64,000 nt of DNA from Brachionus rotundiformis. Taxonomy: Eukaryota > Rotifera > Eurotatoria > Ploima > Brachionidae. The notes under the pieces are model-generated. The model made no database searches. It saw nothing but the letters and a program-made list of their open reading frames with translations, and was not told where the DNA came from. Location: contig JAESIW010000208.1 in the NCBI GenBank assembly GCA_016802295.1, positions 360,896-424,895 on the forward strand. The letters are read 5' to 3'. This document shows positions 23,357 to 35,578 of this stretch, piece after piece. Position 1 is the first letter of the stretch, and the number at the start of each line of letters is the position of its first letter. A program made the position numbers and the translations under genes.

Positions 23357-26300
23357 TTATTCATTAAGTCTAAAAAAATAACTAATTGATAAATTTATCA
23401 TCATAAAATAAGCAACTAAACAAAAAAAGGTAGAAATTAAAAAATAATAACATGAAAAAAATATTAAAAAGAACTGTAACCTAGGTTACTAAGAATAAAT
23501 TCTCTAAAGACCTTTGAGTTGGATAAGAGAAATAACAAATCGGTTCTTAATTAATTAAAATTTTGCTTTATTCATTCAATTTTAAATTTGGGTAATATTT
23601 TAAAAAGGAAATAAAAAAAATCAATAATAAAATAAATTTGTTAAATGGTGCCAGGCCTGTCACGCTCAAACGATTTAGTCACAAAAAGCTGTTCAAATTA
23701 GCCTGATTATTCAATTTCAGGGTGAAATTTGCCTAATTAGATCTACCTTGATTTTGGGAGAATAATTTTTGCTACTGAAATTTTAAAATTTAAATTTTAA
23801 GTTTATTAAATAGAGCTTTGAACAATACCGATAGAAGTTGCCAAGACTTCGAACCTTAAGTTTACTCGGGAAGGGGTTAATTAAAATTTATTCAGCTTGA
23901 ATCGACTGTGACAGACTCTACAGATCGAATTAGTCGCTGACCTAGGGCTAACTAAAGTCAATCTTTGACAAACAGAAAATGTTTTTAATACCTGCAGCAA
24001 TAATCCTAAAAATTTAATATTTACTAAAAAAAATTAAGAAATAATAATCTTAAAAAAGTATATTTAAAAATTTTTTTTTTGTCGGTGAACTTAATTAAAT
24101 CCATAATTTAAAAATCATATGATTTATAGGCAGGTTGCGAAAAAAGGCTTTTTTTGTCGAGTTTCTCCCAAAGGTTCTATCCAATCGAATTAAATAGGCC
24201 CCAAATTGGCTATTTACAAATTGGCATTAGTCTTTCAAGTATGCTTCAAAGAAAACCTAGAAAGCCTAATAGTCTTTTTAACAAATTTACTTAAATATTC
24301 TTTTGTCAAATAATTTAACCAAGTATTTAATGGTTTCGTCATAAATTTACAAAAGAAGTTGTTGGATTTTTTATAAATATGTTTTGGCGACTCAGAGCTC
24401 TCAAAAATCTAAATTTGAACTAAAAATTTTATTACTTAATTAATAATGTAAAATAATTCTTATTAAAATAACAAAAGTGAGTCTATTTTTAACTAAGTGA
24501 CAAAAGCTTCAAGTGATTGTTAATAAAATTGACTGGGTCAAAAAAGGTCTGATATACTCCAAGTAATAAATAACATCTATGCAAAAATAAGCGGTAAAAT
24601 TAAAATTTTTAAAATTTAATAAACCCCGAGGAAATGACTGTAATTTTTTTTATTAAATTAACTTAAATATATTTCTAAGGACTAGTTTTAAATTTTTGTT
24701 ATACTCTTGAATTTATATAAATCTATTAGCAACTACATTATCAAAAAATCCTTGATCACTTTACTTGCAAATGTTTTACAATAGCTTTAAGAAACAATTA
24801 TCTATAGATTTTTTTTAATATTTAACAAAAAAAAAAGAAATTAGTCGTTTTATCGAATATTAATGAAAAATATTATAAATTGTTGCTTGGTAACAGGCAA
24901 ATAAAGTAATGGTTGTTTTTGGTTTTGATTGCGAAATTTGAGATTTTTTGCTGATTGCCCATTTTAAACTTTAATTTTGATTTTTTTAAACTTTATATTA
25001 TTTTATTGCCCCAATAAAAAAATATTTAAAATCAAAATTTTTAGAAATAAAAATTTTTTATATTTCTAAAAATAAGATTTAGAATAAATTGGAGGACTAA
25101 ATTATAATTATCATAGGCTTTAATTAAAAGACTGTTAATAATTAAATAAAAAAAACCTAATTAAAATAAATTGACGTCTAACACTGCGAAGAAATTTTAA
25201 AAGCTATTTTTAAGGTTTAAAATGAAATATATTCCAAAATCGATGAAATAAATTGAAAATTAAAAATTCCCAGGAAGTTTTTATTTTAAAGACTAAAGGT
25301 ATGAAATTTCAAGTTTTTAGTTTAAAAGAACTTTACTTATTGCCAAAAATTTACCAAGGTAATTTATTTAAGGCTTAAAAATAAATTAATTTGAAACAAG
25401 AACTTTTTCTTCAAAATTCGGCTTTGTTTTAGACTAAGGGATAATTAGAAAAATAATTTTGTTTAGAATTTGTTTAGAATATAAAAACAATAAATTATTA
25501 CAGTAATTAAAATCTAAAAGCTATATTTGTAATTATTCTATTTTCAAATTTGATAATAAACTTGAGTGGTTTTTTTTTATTCTTGATAAAAAATATTTAA
25601 AATATTTTAAATTGAATACAAAGCATTATTTTATATCATTAAAAATTAATTTTTTCTTCATCATTTATTGTTTTTTATACACACAACTCATCGATTTGTT
25701 TGACTCATAATTTTGATAAAACCGACTCTAAAAACATGCCTTGTTTTAAATCTTTACCATATTTTTTCCATAATTGGTACCTTTTTTTAAGACTTCTCCT
25801 GAAAAACAGGAAAAGTTGTCTTTGTCAAAATCTTAGTTTGGTAAACTGATTGGTTTTATTTAAATCAATTATTTATAGATTATATTTTCAAGCTAGTTGT
25901 GCAAAAATATAAATTCAATGTGTTTAAATTATTATTTATTATCTATTTCTTAAATTATGATCGACACTTTGTAGTGCTTTGTAATTCATGATTAAAAATA
26001 TTCTTACTCAATTATTTTTTTTTTAATAAAGACTATTACATTGATTTAATTGTATTGTTAATTATTGTAATTTTGGGGATAAATTGTAAATTTAATTTTT
26101 TTTTTAAGACGTAATAAAAAAAAACAAAACATTTAATTTTTCTATTAAAAGGCTTATTTAAGTATTTTAAGTTAATCTTCCAGCCTTAAGGGCTTTCATT
26201 TGTTTTAAAAAGAGAAGCCAAAAATGAAAAATAAATTCTTCAAGAAATCTTTTATTAGTAATTTTTTATTTAACTAGGTAAAAATTTTACCTCACACAAT

Positions 26301-26539
26301 TACAGTTTAAACATTAATGATTAGTCTATTTAATTAATATGGCTTCTAGATTTTATTTAGAGCAAATGCTAGACACGAGGGTTCTAAATAACTACATCCT
26401 TTCCAGCATTATAAAAATGTTTGGTTTAAGATTTATAAGAGTAGGTTCTAAATCTCTTAATCAGTTTCAAATTAATATCATGACCAGACTTGCACTAAAT
26501 TTAAAAAATAGTAATTTTAAAGTTTTTTATAAGTCAAGC
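23357..26539. other. Long A+T-rich intergenic stretch
   Basis: No coding region was supported. A 68-codon frame at 26339-26545 starts with ATG but overlaps a MITE end and has no family features. The patch at about 23,640-23,960 is richer in G+C but has no readable ORF. Confidence 0.5.
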
Positions 26540-26850
26540 AGCTGACAAGTCATTTGACATGAATTTTGAAAAAAAGGGTAAAAATTACTGATAAGTATCA
26601 AAAAAATTGAAAATTCTAATTTTTTATTAAAAAGATGAAGTTTTAGAAGAATTTGTTTTTTAAATTCACATATATTTTTCTATTTAAATTTTGTTTATTT
26701 ATTTGAATAAAAAAAATGGGTTACTGGTTTTAATAGTTGACTGAAAAACGTCATCTTTTTAAAAAAAAATTATAATTTTCATTTCTTTTGATACATATCA
26801 GTAATTCTGACTTGTTTTTGACTTTACGACTAGTACAACACTGATTGTGA
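26540..26850. repeat. MITE-like inverted repeat
   Basis: The left side reads AATTACTGATAAGTATCAAA at about 26,585. The right side, reverse-complemented, reads AATTACTGATATGTATCAAA at about 26,815. GACAAGTC-type sequence lies just outside on each side. The interior is short and non-coding. A half-copy (AAATTACTGATAAGGATCAAA) lies near 36,662-36,685. Exact ends and target duplication were not resolved. Confidence 0.6.
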
Positions 26851-27064
26851 CTTAAAACCATGTTTTGGGTCTTATTGATTTTTAGTTTTATTTAATAAAA
26901 TAAGTTTAATAAGGAATATTTTTGAAAAGTTAAAAAAATTTATGAAAAATATCATTTTTTTAAAGTTAATTAGAAAATTCATAAAAATATTTTAATGGCT
27001 TTGAAAGCCGGATGTACATAAGCGAAATATTTTAAAAACTTAATTTAAATTTATTGCTTATTTT

Positions 27065-28167
27065 GCTTTTGTAGTAGTAGTAGTAGTTCTTGCTGCGACA
27101 CCTAACATATTGAGTGTCTGAGCCCATCACTGCCATTTGGCCGTGTGGAGCTGTAGCAGCCGATTCCATTGAATTTATCTAAAGACTTTTTGAAACACGC
27201 AGTTGATTTAGATTTTACTACATCTTCTGACAACTTATTCCAATGCGGAACTATCCTATTTGAGAAAAAGGTATGTCTAGCACTAACCGCAGCTGCAAAA
27301 TCGTTTCTTATTTGAGCAAGGAAACTTTCTCTCTGAATTCTGATACTATTCCCTCTTAACGCCGCAGCAGGACCATTGTATTCAGATCTATTTCTGATCA
27401 AATCTCTGACCAGGTCCACTTTTTCTAAACCATTGACTAATTTGTACATTTCAATAAGGTCTCCTCTCACTCTTCTTTCACTAAGCCTTGTCAAACCCAG
27501 TTTAACCAACCTCATTTCATACGACATATTTTTTAGATGCATGGGTATTTTTGTCGCCCTCTCTTGTATCCTCTCTAATTTATTCACATCCTTTTTCATA
27601 CTTGGATTCAAAACCTGTACTGCGTAGTCTAGGTGGGGTCTCACCATTGATATATACAATCTTAACCACAACCTTTCATCTCTACTTGTAAACGTTCGCT
27701 TTAGCATTCCAAGTACCCTATTCGCTTAGCACAAGCATTTTTTACTGGGCGGGTCCACTTTAAATCTGATGAGACCATCACTCCTAGATCCCTCTCACCT
27801 TTTGTGGTCATTAATATAACATTTGAATTGTTTTCACCACATCTTACCGAATATTTATGTCTTTCATTTAGTCTGCCAAAATGCATCACTTTACACTTAT
27901 CAGTACACAGTCTCATACGCCACACATCTATCCATTGACACACTGAATCAAAATCTTTCTGTAACGTCGCTCTCTCATAAACTTTATTTACTATACCAAG
28001 TATTTTCGAGTCATCTGCATACAATTTCATTTTATTTGAAACGCACTCAGGCAGGTCATTTATATACAGAACAAATAGTAAGGGTCCAAGTACAGATCCT
28101 TGTGGAACTCCACTCAATACCTCTGACCATTTAGAAACTCCATCACCAAGTACAACTCGCTGAGTTA
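27065..28167 (-). mobile_element. CR1-like LINE, 5' truncated, single frameshift
   Basis: The minus strand encodes the second half of a reverse transcriptase and the C-terminal region. It contains GVPQGSVLGPLLFVLYINDL and KLYADDSKILG (the YADD catalytic box) in one frame to 27701, then, after a one-base shift near 27,710, LYISMVRPHLDYAVQVLNPS, LERIQERATKIPMH, LSERRVRGDLIEMYKLVNG and HTFFSNRIVPHWNKL. It ends in a short ACT repeat (27071-27087 on the plus strand) and shares its 3' end with the copy at 1-470. The 5' end is cut at about 28,167, where an oppositely oriented RTE-like copy begins. Transposition by this copy is not possible. Confidence 0.9.
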
Positions 28168-28224
28168 ATGCTTTTGGAAAATAAATTTTACATTTTTATT
28201 AATTATTTTCTCTTAATTATGATC

Positions 28225-29290
28225 TGTTTCTGTGGCAGAAACGCTACAATAGAGATATTTTACAGGATCTCTTCAGTAATACATGAGGTCATACCGGAGA
28301 ACTGGTCAAGACGTCTCATAGTTAAGCTTCTGAAAAAAGGCAACAAATGTTATGTGATAATTAGAGAGAAATAACACTTCTACCAAAAGCAGGCAAGGCA
28401 TTCTGCGGAGTAATTCTAGGAAGAATCAGAGGTGCCTTGGGTGCTTTACTAGGGGAAGAGCAGGCAGGATTTAGAAGAGGCAGATGATGCATAGACCAGA
28501 CATTTGCGCTAAGAAACACCATAGAACAAAGTCTGGAATGGAACAGCTCATTGTTTCTAAACTTTGTAGACTTCAAGAAACCCTTTGGGCCATATTAAGA
28601 ACCTACGGCCTGCCACAGAAAATAGCAACTTGATCTCTCTCCAACACTATTCCTAATTATTATTGATTATGTCATGCGGAAAACCAATCCCGAGGGGTAT
28701 ACAGCTCTTTGGGAGTTAACAACAAAGCTTGAAGATTTAGATTTGCAGATGATTTAGTGTTAATATCTAATCGGGAAGCGAACATACAAAAGTCATCATA
28801 AACAGCAAATTGGATACCTTGATTACCATAAATGGTACAAAAATCGAGTGTGTTAGTGAATTTACATACTTAGGAAGTATCATAAGTGAAAAAATGGCAA
28901 CTCATAAAGGCATTGAGAATAGACTTGCAAAAGCCTATAAAGAGTGAATTCTTGAGGTACACTGGCCTGAAACAATGTCAAACGATGAGCTATATAGATG
29001 AAATAATTCAGAGCCATTGAGTCAATGTATCAGAAATAAAAGACTACGGAGGCTTGGACATGTACTTAGAATGAAAAGAATACGAATACCAAACAGAGCA
29101 CTTCAATGGATGCCTCAAGGGCGAAGAAAGATAGGAAGACCAGCAATAACATGGAGGTCGACAATCACGAAAGAGCACACCGAAATGGGAATGACAAAGG
29201 GAGAAGCAAGGATGAAAGCAAAGATCTACTCGAGTGGAAATCAAAAGTAATGACCCTATGCTCCACTAGGAATGAACAAGGAAAAAAAAA
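28225..29290 (+). mobile_element. RTE-like LINE, degenerate reverse transcriptase
   Basis: Frameshifted plus-strand pieces follow the reverse-transcriptase order: HEVIPENWSRRLIVKLLKKG, ITLLPKAGKAF, GRIRGALGALLGEEQAGFRR, CIDQTFALRNTIEQSLEW, LNFVDFKK, RFADDLV and a YLGSIISEK stretch. The C-terminal block LRRLGHVLRMKRIRIPNRAL and GRRKIGRPAITWRSTI is typical of RTE-clade LINEs. Stops and frameshifts occur throughout. Related fragments lie at 30.8, 38.6-39.3 and 49.5-50.3 kb. Confidence 0.85.
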
Positions 29291-29920
29291 ATATTATCTG
29301 TATAGAAAAACCCAGAACTAGAATTAAATGATATAATTCTCTTCTTTGGATCTTTCGAGAGCATTAAAGATTAATTGATTCACTTTTCCAAACTTCACAA
29401 AGGTATTAATGATAATATTGGTATGTTAGACGATTCCTCCTGAGCCATGTAACGCATTGTTTCAATTTGGTCATGCACCAAGGAAATAAGAGGGCACCTA
29501 AGAAAAATATCCGACCAAGCCTCATCCAACTGGCTACAGAGAACCAACTTCTTCACTAATAGAGAAGCAAATTAATAGAATAGTTTACCTATGAAGTAAT
29601 TGAAGTAGCTACCATTGATGTGTTCGTAGTAAGAAAAATAACTGATCATTATTATATCTATGAATTTCTATTAAAATTGAAAAATAAGTTTTGAAATTTA
29701 TTAAAGTTTAAAAGAAATTAAAATTTTTATTTATCATTTTTAGTATGATTATTAAAACTAAAACTAAAAATAAAGGAATTTTAAAAAATAAAAATAATTT
29801 TGAAAAGTGGTACAAATTATTGTTGGTAATGCTATTTGCTGTTCACTCGGATATAAAATTTTCATCTAAAATTAGAAAATATATTTAAACAAGCTATTTT
29901 ATTTTATTTTCAAAATTAAA
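29291..29920. other. Non-coding stretch upstream of the unknown 280-aa gene
   Basis: Residual low-similarity sequence of mobile-element type extends to about 29,600. The last ~300 bp are A+T-rich and presumably hold the promoter of the gene starting at 29,921. No specific site could be named. Confidence 0.4.
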
Positions 29921-30763
29921 ATGGATATTATAAACTATTTTGAAACAAAATTTGAACACTACGAAGTTCCAAAAAGCAATGACAACTGGCTAGTTGGTCT
30001 TTTGGACGATTTTTCAATTGAGTCTATAAACAAGTTTGGTAAGGCTGTGATACATGATGCCAATGTTTACATTACCTATTCATTCACAATATTAGATTCC
30101 TTTCTATGTTCAACATTATCAGAAAAAATTAAAGATTCATTGAACCTAAATTCAGCAATTAAATTTAAAATTGGAAGTCAAAGCCGAGTAAATGTATGCA
30201 ACACATTGGGTGGTGGATTTGTGCAGTCGAAAATTCCAGATTCTAAGATTTTTTCTGAAGAGCACAGTTGCCAACCTGTTATTGTCAAATCCGTTTTTTC
30301 AAACGAAAGCTTGGATCTTTTACTAGATGAATGCTTGGTCTATTTAAACGAATACACCAACATATCCTATGCTGTTGGATTTAAGGTTAATTATTGTCCT
30401 GGGGACTTTCGAGCATTCTTTTTTGTTTTTGAGAGAATGACTGAGCCCGATCATGAAAAAATGAACACCATTAACAAATTAGTACATGACCAAAAGCCTA
30501 AAATTGAGCAAAACTTTGCTCAATATGATTTGCTCGATTTGGAAAAGGCTTTTTTTGAGGAGAAACTTTCAAATTTTGGTGTAAAAATTGTCTTTAAAAG
30601 AACAATTGGTATTGGTGATCTAAACAAGGCTTTAGAGTTTACTTTAGACAAGTCTAAAATTATGCCAGGTGTGGATGGTGAAGCTAAAGTTACCATAACT
30701 GAACACGAATTAAAGCAATTATTTGAACTGTGGAAAAAAAAATTTCATAAAAGAGAAATATAA
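29921..30763 (+). CDS. Uncharacterised 280-aa protein
   Basis: An intact single-exon ORF of 280 aa with a clear ATG (AAATTAAAATGGATATT). Codon use matches nearby host genes, and it lacks the decay of the mobile elements on both sides. I do not recognise the family with certainty. There is no signal peptide or membrane segment. The core SCQPVIVKSVFSNESLDLLL, then an acidic YLNEYTNISYAVGFKVNY stretch and FFFVFERM, resembles the strand-helix-strand pattern of PD-(D/E)XK nuclease-like proteins in eukaryotes (P-x-V-hydrophobic-E-V-x-x-S). Here Lys stands where the catalytic Glu is expected, so if related it may be inactive. The C-terminus is charged and helical (ITEHELKQLFELWKKKFHKR). The possible family link is weak inference. 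Confidence 0.75.
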   Translation: MDIINYFETKFEHYEVPKSNDNWLVGLLDDFSIESINKFGKAVIHDANVYITYSFTILDSFLCSTLSEKIKDSLNLNSAIKFKIGSQSRVNVCNTLGGGFVQSKIPDSKIFSEEHSCQPVIVKSVFSNESLDLLLDECLVYLNEYTNISYAVGFKVNYCPGDFRAFFFVFERMTEPDHEKMNTINKLVHDQKPKIEQNFAQYDLLDLEKAFFEEKLSNFGVKIVFKRTIGIGDLNKALEFTLDKSKIMPGVDGEAKVTITEHELKQLFELWKKKFHKREI

Positions 30764-30829
30764 ATTTTTATAATAAATAATTTAATTTTTTTAATTTTTT
30801 TTAATTTGACTAAATGGTCATTTTCTTCT

Positions 30830-31030
30830 TCCAAAATCATGTCTTATTCTTTTCAGTAAGCTCTTTCGTGATTGTTGTCTTCCATGTTATTGATGATTGT
30901 CTTATCTTTCTCTTCGTTAATAGTGGCGATTGAAGAGCTCTGTTTGGTATTCGCGTACCTTTATTCTAAGTACATGTCTAAGCCACCGTAGCGTATCAAG
31001 TTAACTATCTTTTGCGATAGACAGGGTTTT
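30830..31030 (-). mobile_element. RTE-like LINE 3' fragment
   Basis: The reverse complement (GGTGGCTTAGACATGTACTT, then ATACCAAACAGAGCTCTTCA) matches 29,045-29,185 of the RTE-like copy just upstream, in the opposite orientation. It is a short orphan 3' coding fragment. Confidence 0.75.
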
Positions 31031-31139
31031 TTATCTATGCAATCAGAGGCAATAAAGTTAAGAAACAATGGGCAATTCTACTTGAAACTTTATTCTATGA
31101 TTTTTTTAGAGCAAATATCTGGTCAATACATCTCTTATA

Positions 31140-31970
31140 AATCGAGCTTGTTCTTTTCTAAGTAAGGCATCCAAGGAGCTTGTAGTTATTTCCAGAACCA
31201 TGGTCAAACTACTTTGAAATTTTCTGCTGATGACACAAAACTGGTATTCGTAGCCAAACGGACTTAACTACAAAATGACATAAACTAACTGATTAAATGG
31301 TCAAATACAATGAAAAATGGCGTTCAATAACAAGTGCTTTTCAATTAGCCTAAAAATCAAAGGAAAACCACTTAACCAAACTGAATGAGAACGGAACCTC
31401 GGGAACATCATTACCAACAATCTCAAATGGAACCCTCAGGCTTTCAAATGTTGGACCCTGGAGACATTTCGAAAGCTATAAGTACATTTGTAAGAGCATA
31501 CTTGGAATACGCCAAGGCAGTGTGGAGCCCTTTTTAAAAAAAGGATATTTCAGTGCTTGAAAGTGTTCAAAGACGAGCAACTAAACTAGTTAAGACCATA
31601 AAAACTTGCTGTACGAATGCAGACTCAAAAAGGAAAGGAGACAGAGAGGTGACTTAATCGAGTACTTAAAAATAAGTACTGGACTAAGTAGAGTGGACAA
31701 TTACAGTTGATGGACCAGAGCGTAGCATTCGCGGAAACAAACACCGTCTGCAAAAACAGTTCATCAAGAATGGCTACAGATAAAATTTTCTTTCAAATAG
31801 AGTAGTTGAAAATTGGAAAAAGTTAACAACAGAGACTATCACATCCAAAAATAAAAACATCTCCTGAATTGTCTAATCTTTTCTTGATTCAAAAAGCGTA
31901 TTGCTACCATAGCAAGCAAAAGTTGCTCTACAGTTAACCTGCTATAGACTATTATTATTATTATTAAATC
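31140..31970 (+). mobile_element. CR1-like LINE fragment with ATT tail
   Basis: The plus strand carries decayed pieces: LKFSADDTKLVFVAK (the ADD box), RAYLEYAKAVWSPF, KKDISVLESVQRRATKLVK, RRQRGDLIEYLKI and SNRVVENWKKLTTETITSK. It ends in ATT repeats (about 31,951-31,966). Several stops and small deletions interrupt it. It belongs to a different subfamily from the copy at 27 kb, judged by its sequence and tail. Confidence 0.8.
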
Positions 31971-32936
31971 AGATGTAATTTATATTTATGAAGATAATAT
32001 AATTTTTTGAAATTAAATAGAAAATAAAAGTACTTTTTCACTTCAAAATTAATTTTGTTAATTAATAATTGATACTAATATTTTATTTTATTTTCTGATT
32101 TTATTCCAGAGTTTTTTTTAAGTCACAAGTCATAAGTCAAAAAAAAAATTTCCAACTCGTCTAAAACCGACTATTTATTTAATGAAATTTGAAATTTGAA
32201 AAATCTAAAAAAATAAAAAAGGGGTGTCATTTTGATTATGGAAGGTACAATCTATCAAACATATCAAGATCAGGTTTAAAAATAAAGAATTTTTTAATAC
32301 CTATCGCTAATGAATCGGATCAAAAAGAAGTTTCAACTTCGAATGAATCATTAATTCGGAAATAGAAAATAATCCTCAGTCTACAAAAAAATTGTTTATT
32401 GAAATTTTTTATTTTTCAAAGAAAATTTTCCAAACTCTAAATTTTTTGAATAAAATTTGTTTAAATCTTAATGATAATTTTTTAAATTAGTTTATTTAAC
32501 TTTCTGTCCTCAAAAATATATGATGCCATAAAAGTTAAGCTTAGATTTTTTGAATAATTAATTTTTAGCATAAACGGAAGAAGTGTACAAATTTTCTAAA
32601 CATAACTTTTATGGCATGGACCTGGGCGAAAACTCTGAAAGTTCCTGTATTCCTCTTTCGAAAAAATTTATTCATTTGCAAATTATGAGTAATTTAGTTG
32701 ACTTAATTAAAAAATTTAAGTCAAATCACAACTTTGACTTAAAACTGTGACTAATTAGCAAGTCTGTTTTATTATTATTATGTACATCCTCACATATCTA
32801 TAAATTCTAGTAATTTTCTAATTTTTTTTCAATATTTTTTAAAAATTATCAATAAATCTACTTATAGAAATAAATGTTAAATATTCAAAATAAAGGTTGA
32901 TTATCTTTAAAATTTTATTCATATTTAAAATATTTT
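31971..32936. other. Non-coding stretch containing an AAGTC-type repeat
   Basis: No gene was seen. An AAGTC/GACTT-rich palindromic repeat lies at 32,659-32,765 (listed separately), and a similar patch is at about 32,117-32,175. Confidence 0.5.
32659..32765. repeat. AAGTC-rich palindromic repeat, 'empty' paralogue of the 12-kb insertion site
   Basis: The sequence CGAAAAAATTT, then AGTAATTTAGTTGACTTA and ACTTTGACTTAAAACTG, then AGCAAGTCT matches both flanks of the 642-bp element at 11,881-12,522. In place of that element there are only a few bases (ATTAAAAAAT). The repeat is itself nearly palindromic, with AAGTC on one side and GACTT on the other. Confidence 0.7.
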
Positions 32937-35578
32937 TTAATCTTCAGAATTTTTTCTATTTTCATATGAGCATTCTTTGTATATTTTTTCAAATTTACAT
33001 GACAAAATTGGAACCGGAAGCAAAGCGATCAATATTCCACAAACTATGAAAAACGATCCAAACACTTTTCCAACTGTTGACTGAGGAATCAGGTCTCCAT
33101 AGCCAATAGTTGTAAATGAAATAATTGCCCACCAAAACGAGTGCGGAATACCTTTTAAATAAGATATAATTTTTTTAATAAAAAACAAATCCATTTACTA
33201 ATGAAAGGTGACTTTTCTCCCAGAGTATCCAATTCTATGTAATATATAAGACTGGAAAATATAATTATATTAATAGTGAGAAATGTGAGAAGCAAAACTA
33301 TCTCATAAATGCATTCATATAATATTTTTCCCATTACATTCAATATTTGGATGTGCCTAGAGAGTTTTAGGACTCGGAGCACTCTGGTTAGCCTCAGTAT
33401 TCGAAGCACCGATAAGGCATATTGATTGTTTTGTCGCCCTTTTAGCTCAATTTCTTCGTCAATGTTCAACACACTCAAAATACTTTGATTGTTTAACACC
33501 AACATTGTCCAAAACGGCACTACAGCCACAATGTCTATAAAATTCAGAAAATTTTTCAAAAATTGAAATTTATTAGGTGATGCTACAAATCTTAGACAAA
33601 ATTCAATTGTGAATACTGAATTACAGAAAAACTCTAATATAAAAAAAACAATATTTCTTTCCTCTATTTTATTATCTAGAGAATCTTCCAGCGATCTGGA
33701 TTGGGACTCAACCACAGTTTCCATACACATTATTATTACTGATAGAATAACCACTATTAGGCCAAAAAAAGCCAAAATTCCGCCTAAAATGGAAGAGTTG
33801 GGCTTTTCGAGTAGGGTCCACAAAGCAAGTTGGTATTTATTTTTTGGCAAGTTGGACGCATCTTCAAAGTTCAACTCATCGTCATCTTGGATATAGTACT
33901 TGAACTTGTGAAATCTGGTGCGAAGTTGGTTAACTTTTAATTTTATATGCTCAGTTTGTTTGTGGTCTGGATGGCAATCTCTCAACTCTTGTTTTATTAA
34001 TTTTATCTCGTGTTTTAATGCGGTTAATAAAAGAAGCTCATCACATTTTGTTTCACAGTCCATATACAAATCAATCTTGAAGTATTTGAGCTCTTCGTAG
34101 AACACGTCTATTGGGACGAAAATTGGAATGTCCAAAATGCCATTTGTTTGGTAAAATTGGATGATGCCTAAAATATTTATTTTTTTAAGAAACCCAAAGA
34201 AGAGCACAATTTTAAAAACATTATCTATCTGAACTTTAAGAAATATATTTTGTTCATTTATCTATTTTTAATAATTTAAATGGAGTATTTTTTATTTAAA
34301 TTGGTTCACTTTTATTAAAAAAAACATTTTTTTTTGATATTTTTTAATTACAAATTATAAAATAATTTAGCTGCCTTTTGGTAAAATAAGCAATTAATTG
34401 TTTTCAGGTAAAATTTTAATGGCACATTTTCCTTTTCCTTTACAAAGCAATTTCCTAAAAAATATAAGTTTTTATTCCTTATTTACCTCTTAGGAACATA
34501 GTGCCATATTTCGTTCTAGCTAGTGATATACTTGGGCACTCAATTGCCCATGGTGAACAAAAAATTAGGCAGTTAATAAGCTTTTGAAATACCTATATTC
34601 TAAAATTTTTATATAACATTTTAAAGACCATAAAATTTAAAAGTGTCACAAAATTTTTGGCAAATCTTAAATAAAGACTAATTCCATGATCAATTATTGG
34701 CATAATTCATAAGGTTCGAAAATCCTCTCAGTTCAAATTTTCAGACAGTATTACAAATTTAAATTAGATCATTAACTCTTTTATACTAAAAAATCCCTAT
34801 TTTTATTTTATTTTCGACAACACTTAAATTGTTTTTTGTTTTTAATTTTCGATTAACTTTTTACATAATTTAATGGTAACATTTTAAAATGCCTTTACTA
34901 ATTAAACTTAATTTATAAACTATAATTTTATAAACTAAATATTTTATGATACATATGTTTATTTTTTTATTTACAATTAATTTAAAGCAAAAATGTTTAA
35001 ATATTATTTAAATTTTCTAAAGAAAAATTTATAACAGATAACCCTTTTGAAAGAAAAATTTTTTTTGATCTCAAAGAATCTAAAATAAAGTAGTTCACTT
35101 CTGATCTTAATTTATCTGTTTGATTACAGCAAGAACCAATTTATAATTTATACTGCAATTATTACATACTAAAAATTCAAACCATAAAATATTTTAAAAT
35201 GAAATCTAGCTATTACCCAATTCCCAAAATAGTACCAAAATTCTAAACTAATGATCAATTGTAAATAAGTTTTAATAAATTACCTTCAAAGGCCTCGCGA
35301 TTACGGTCAAAAAAAAACTCATCTTTGACCGAATCGTAGAATTTTATTCTCTCCTCGAAGCTTCCGAGTATCGTCAGGGGATACCGGTTGAGAATGTACT
35401 CTGGCACTTCGAAAATTTTGCCGGATATGTTTATTTTTATTCTTGAATTTAGATAATCTGTCTTGGTCGGCAGACACTGGCTATTTCTACAATCAATTAT
35501 TTTTAAAAATTTTCTTTTATTTGATTTGGGCTCGTAGCGATTTGTGCTATGTCTTGATGTCACTCCACTTGAGTACAT
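32937..35578 (-). CDS. Shaker-type voltage-gated potassium channel (3 exons)
   Basis: Six-transmembrane Kv channel subunit of about 492 aa. Exons on the minus strand are 35578-35284, 34167-33199 and 33151-32937; both junctions are phase 1. Intron 1 is long (1116 bp), intron 2 is 47 bp. The T1 tetramerisation domain spans exon 1 (RIKINISGKIFEVPEYIL, DEFFFDRNREAFEG) and exon 2 (VPIDVFYEELKYFKI). S1-S3 follow, then the S4 voltage sensor LRILRLTRVLRVLKLSRH with basic residues every third position. Exon 3 supplies IPHSFWWAIISFTTIGYGDL, containing the TIGYGD selectivity filter, and the S6 hinge LLPVPI. The closest match is the Kv1/Shaker class. I placed the start at the first in-frame ATG; the frame is open upstream to 35698, so another 5' exon is possible. 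The C-terminal tail is very short, with no PDZ ligand of the usual form. Confidence 0.9.

Noticed and set aside
26339..26545. 68-codon ATG frame
   Set aside because: It runs into the left end of a MITE and has no recognisable domain or conserved composition.
29044..29244. 66-codon minus-strand frame with many Cys and His
   Set aside because: It is antisense to the RTE C-terminal block, which is clearly readable on the plus strand.
34710..34735. GGTTCGAAAATCC as a tRNA T arm
   Set aside because: The loop is too long and the flanks do not form a cloverleaf.
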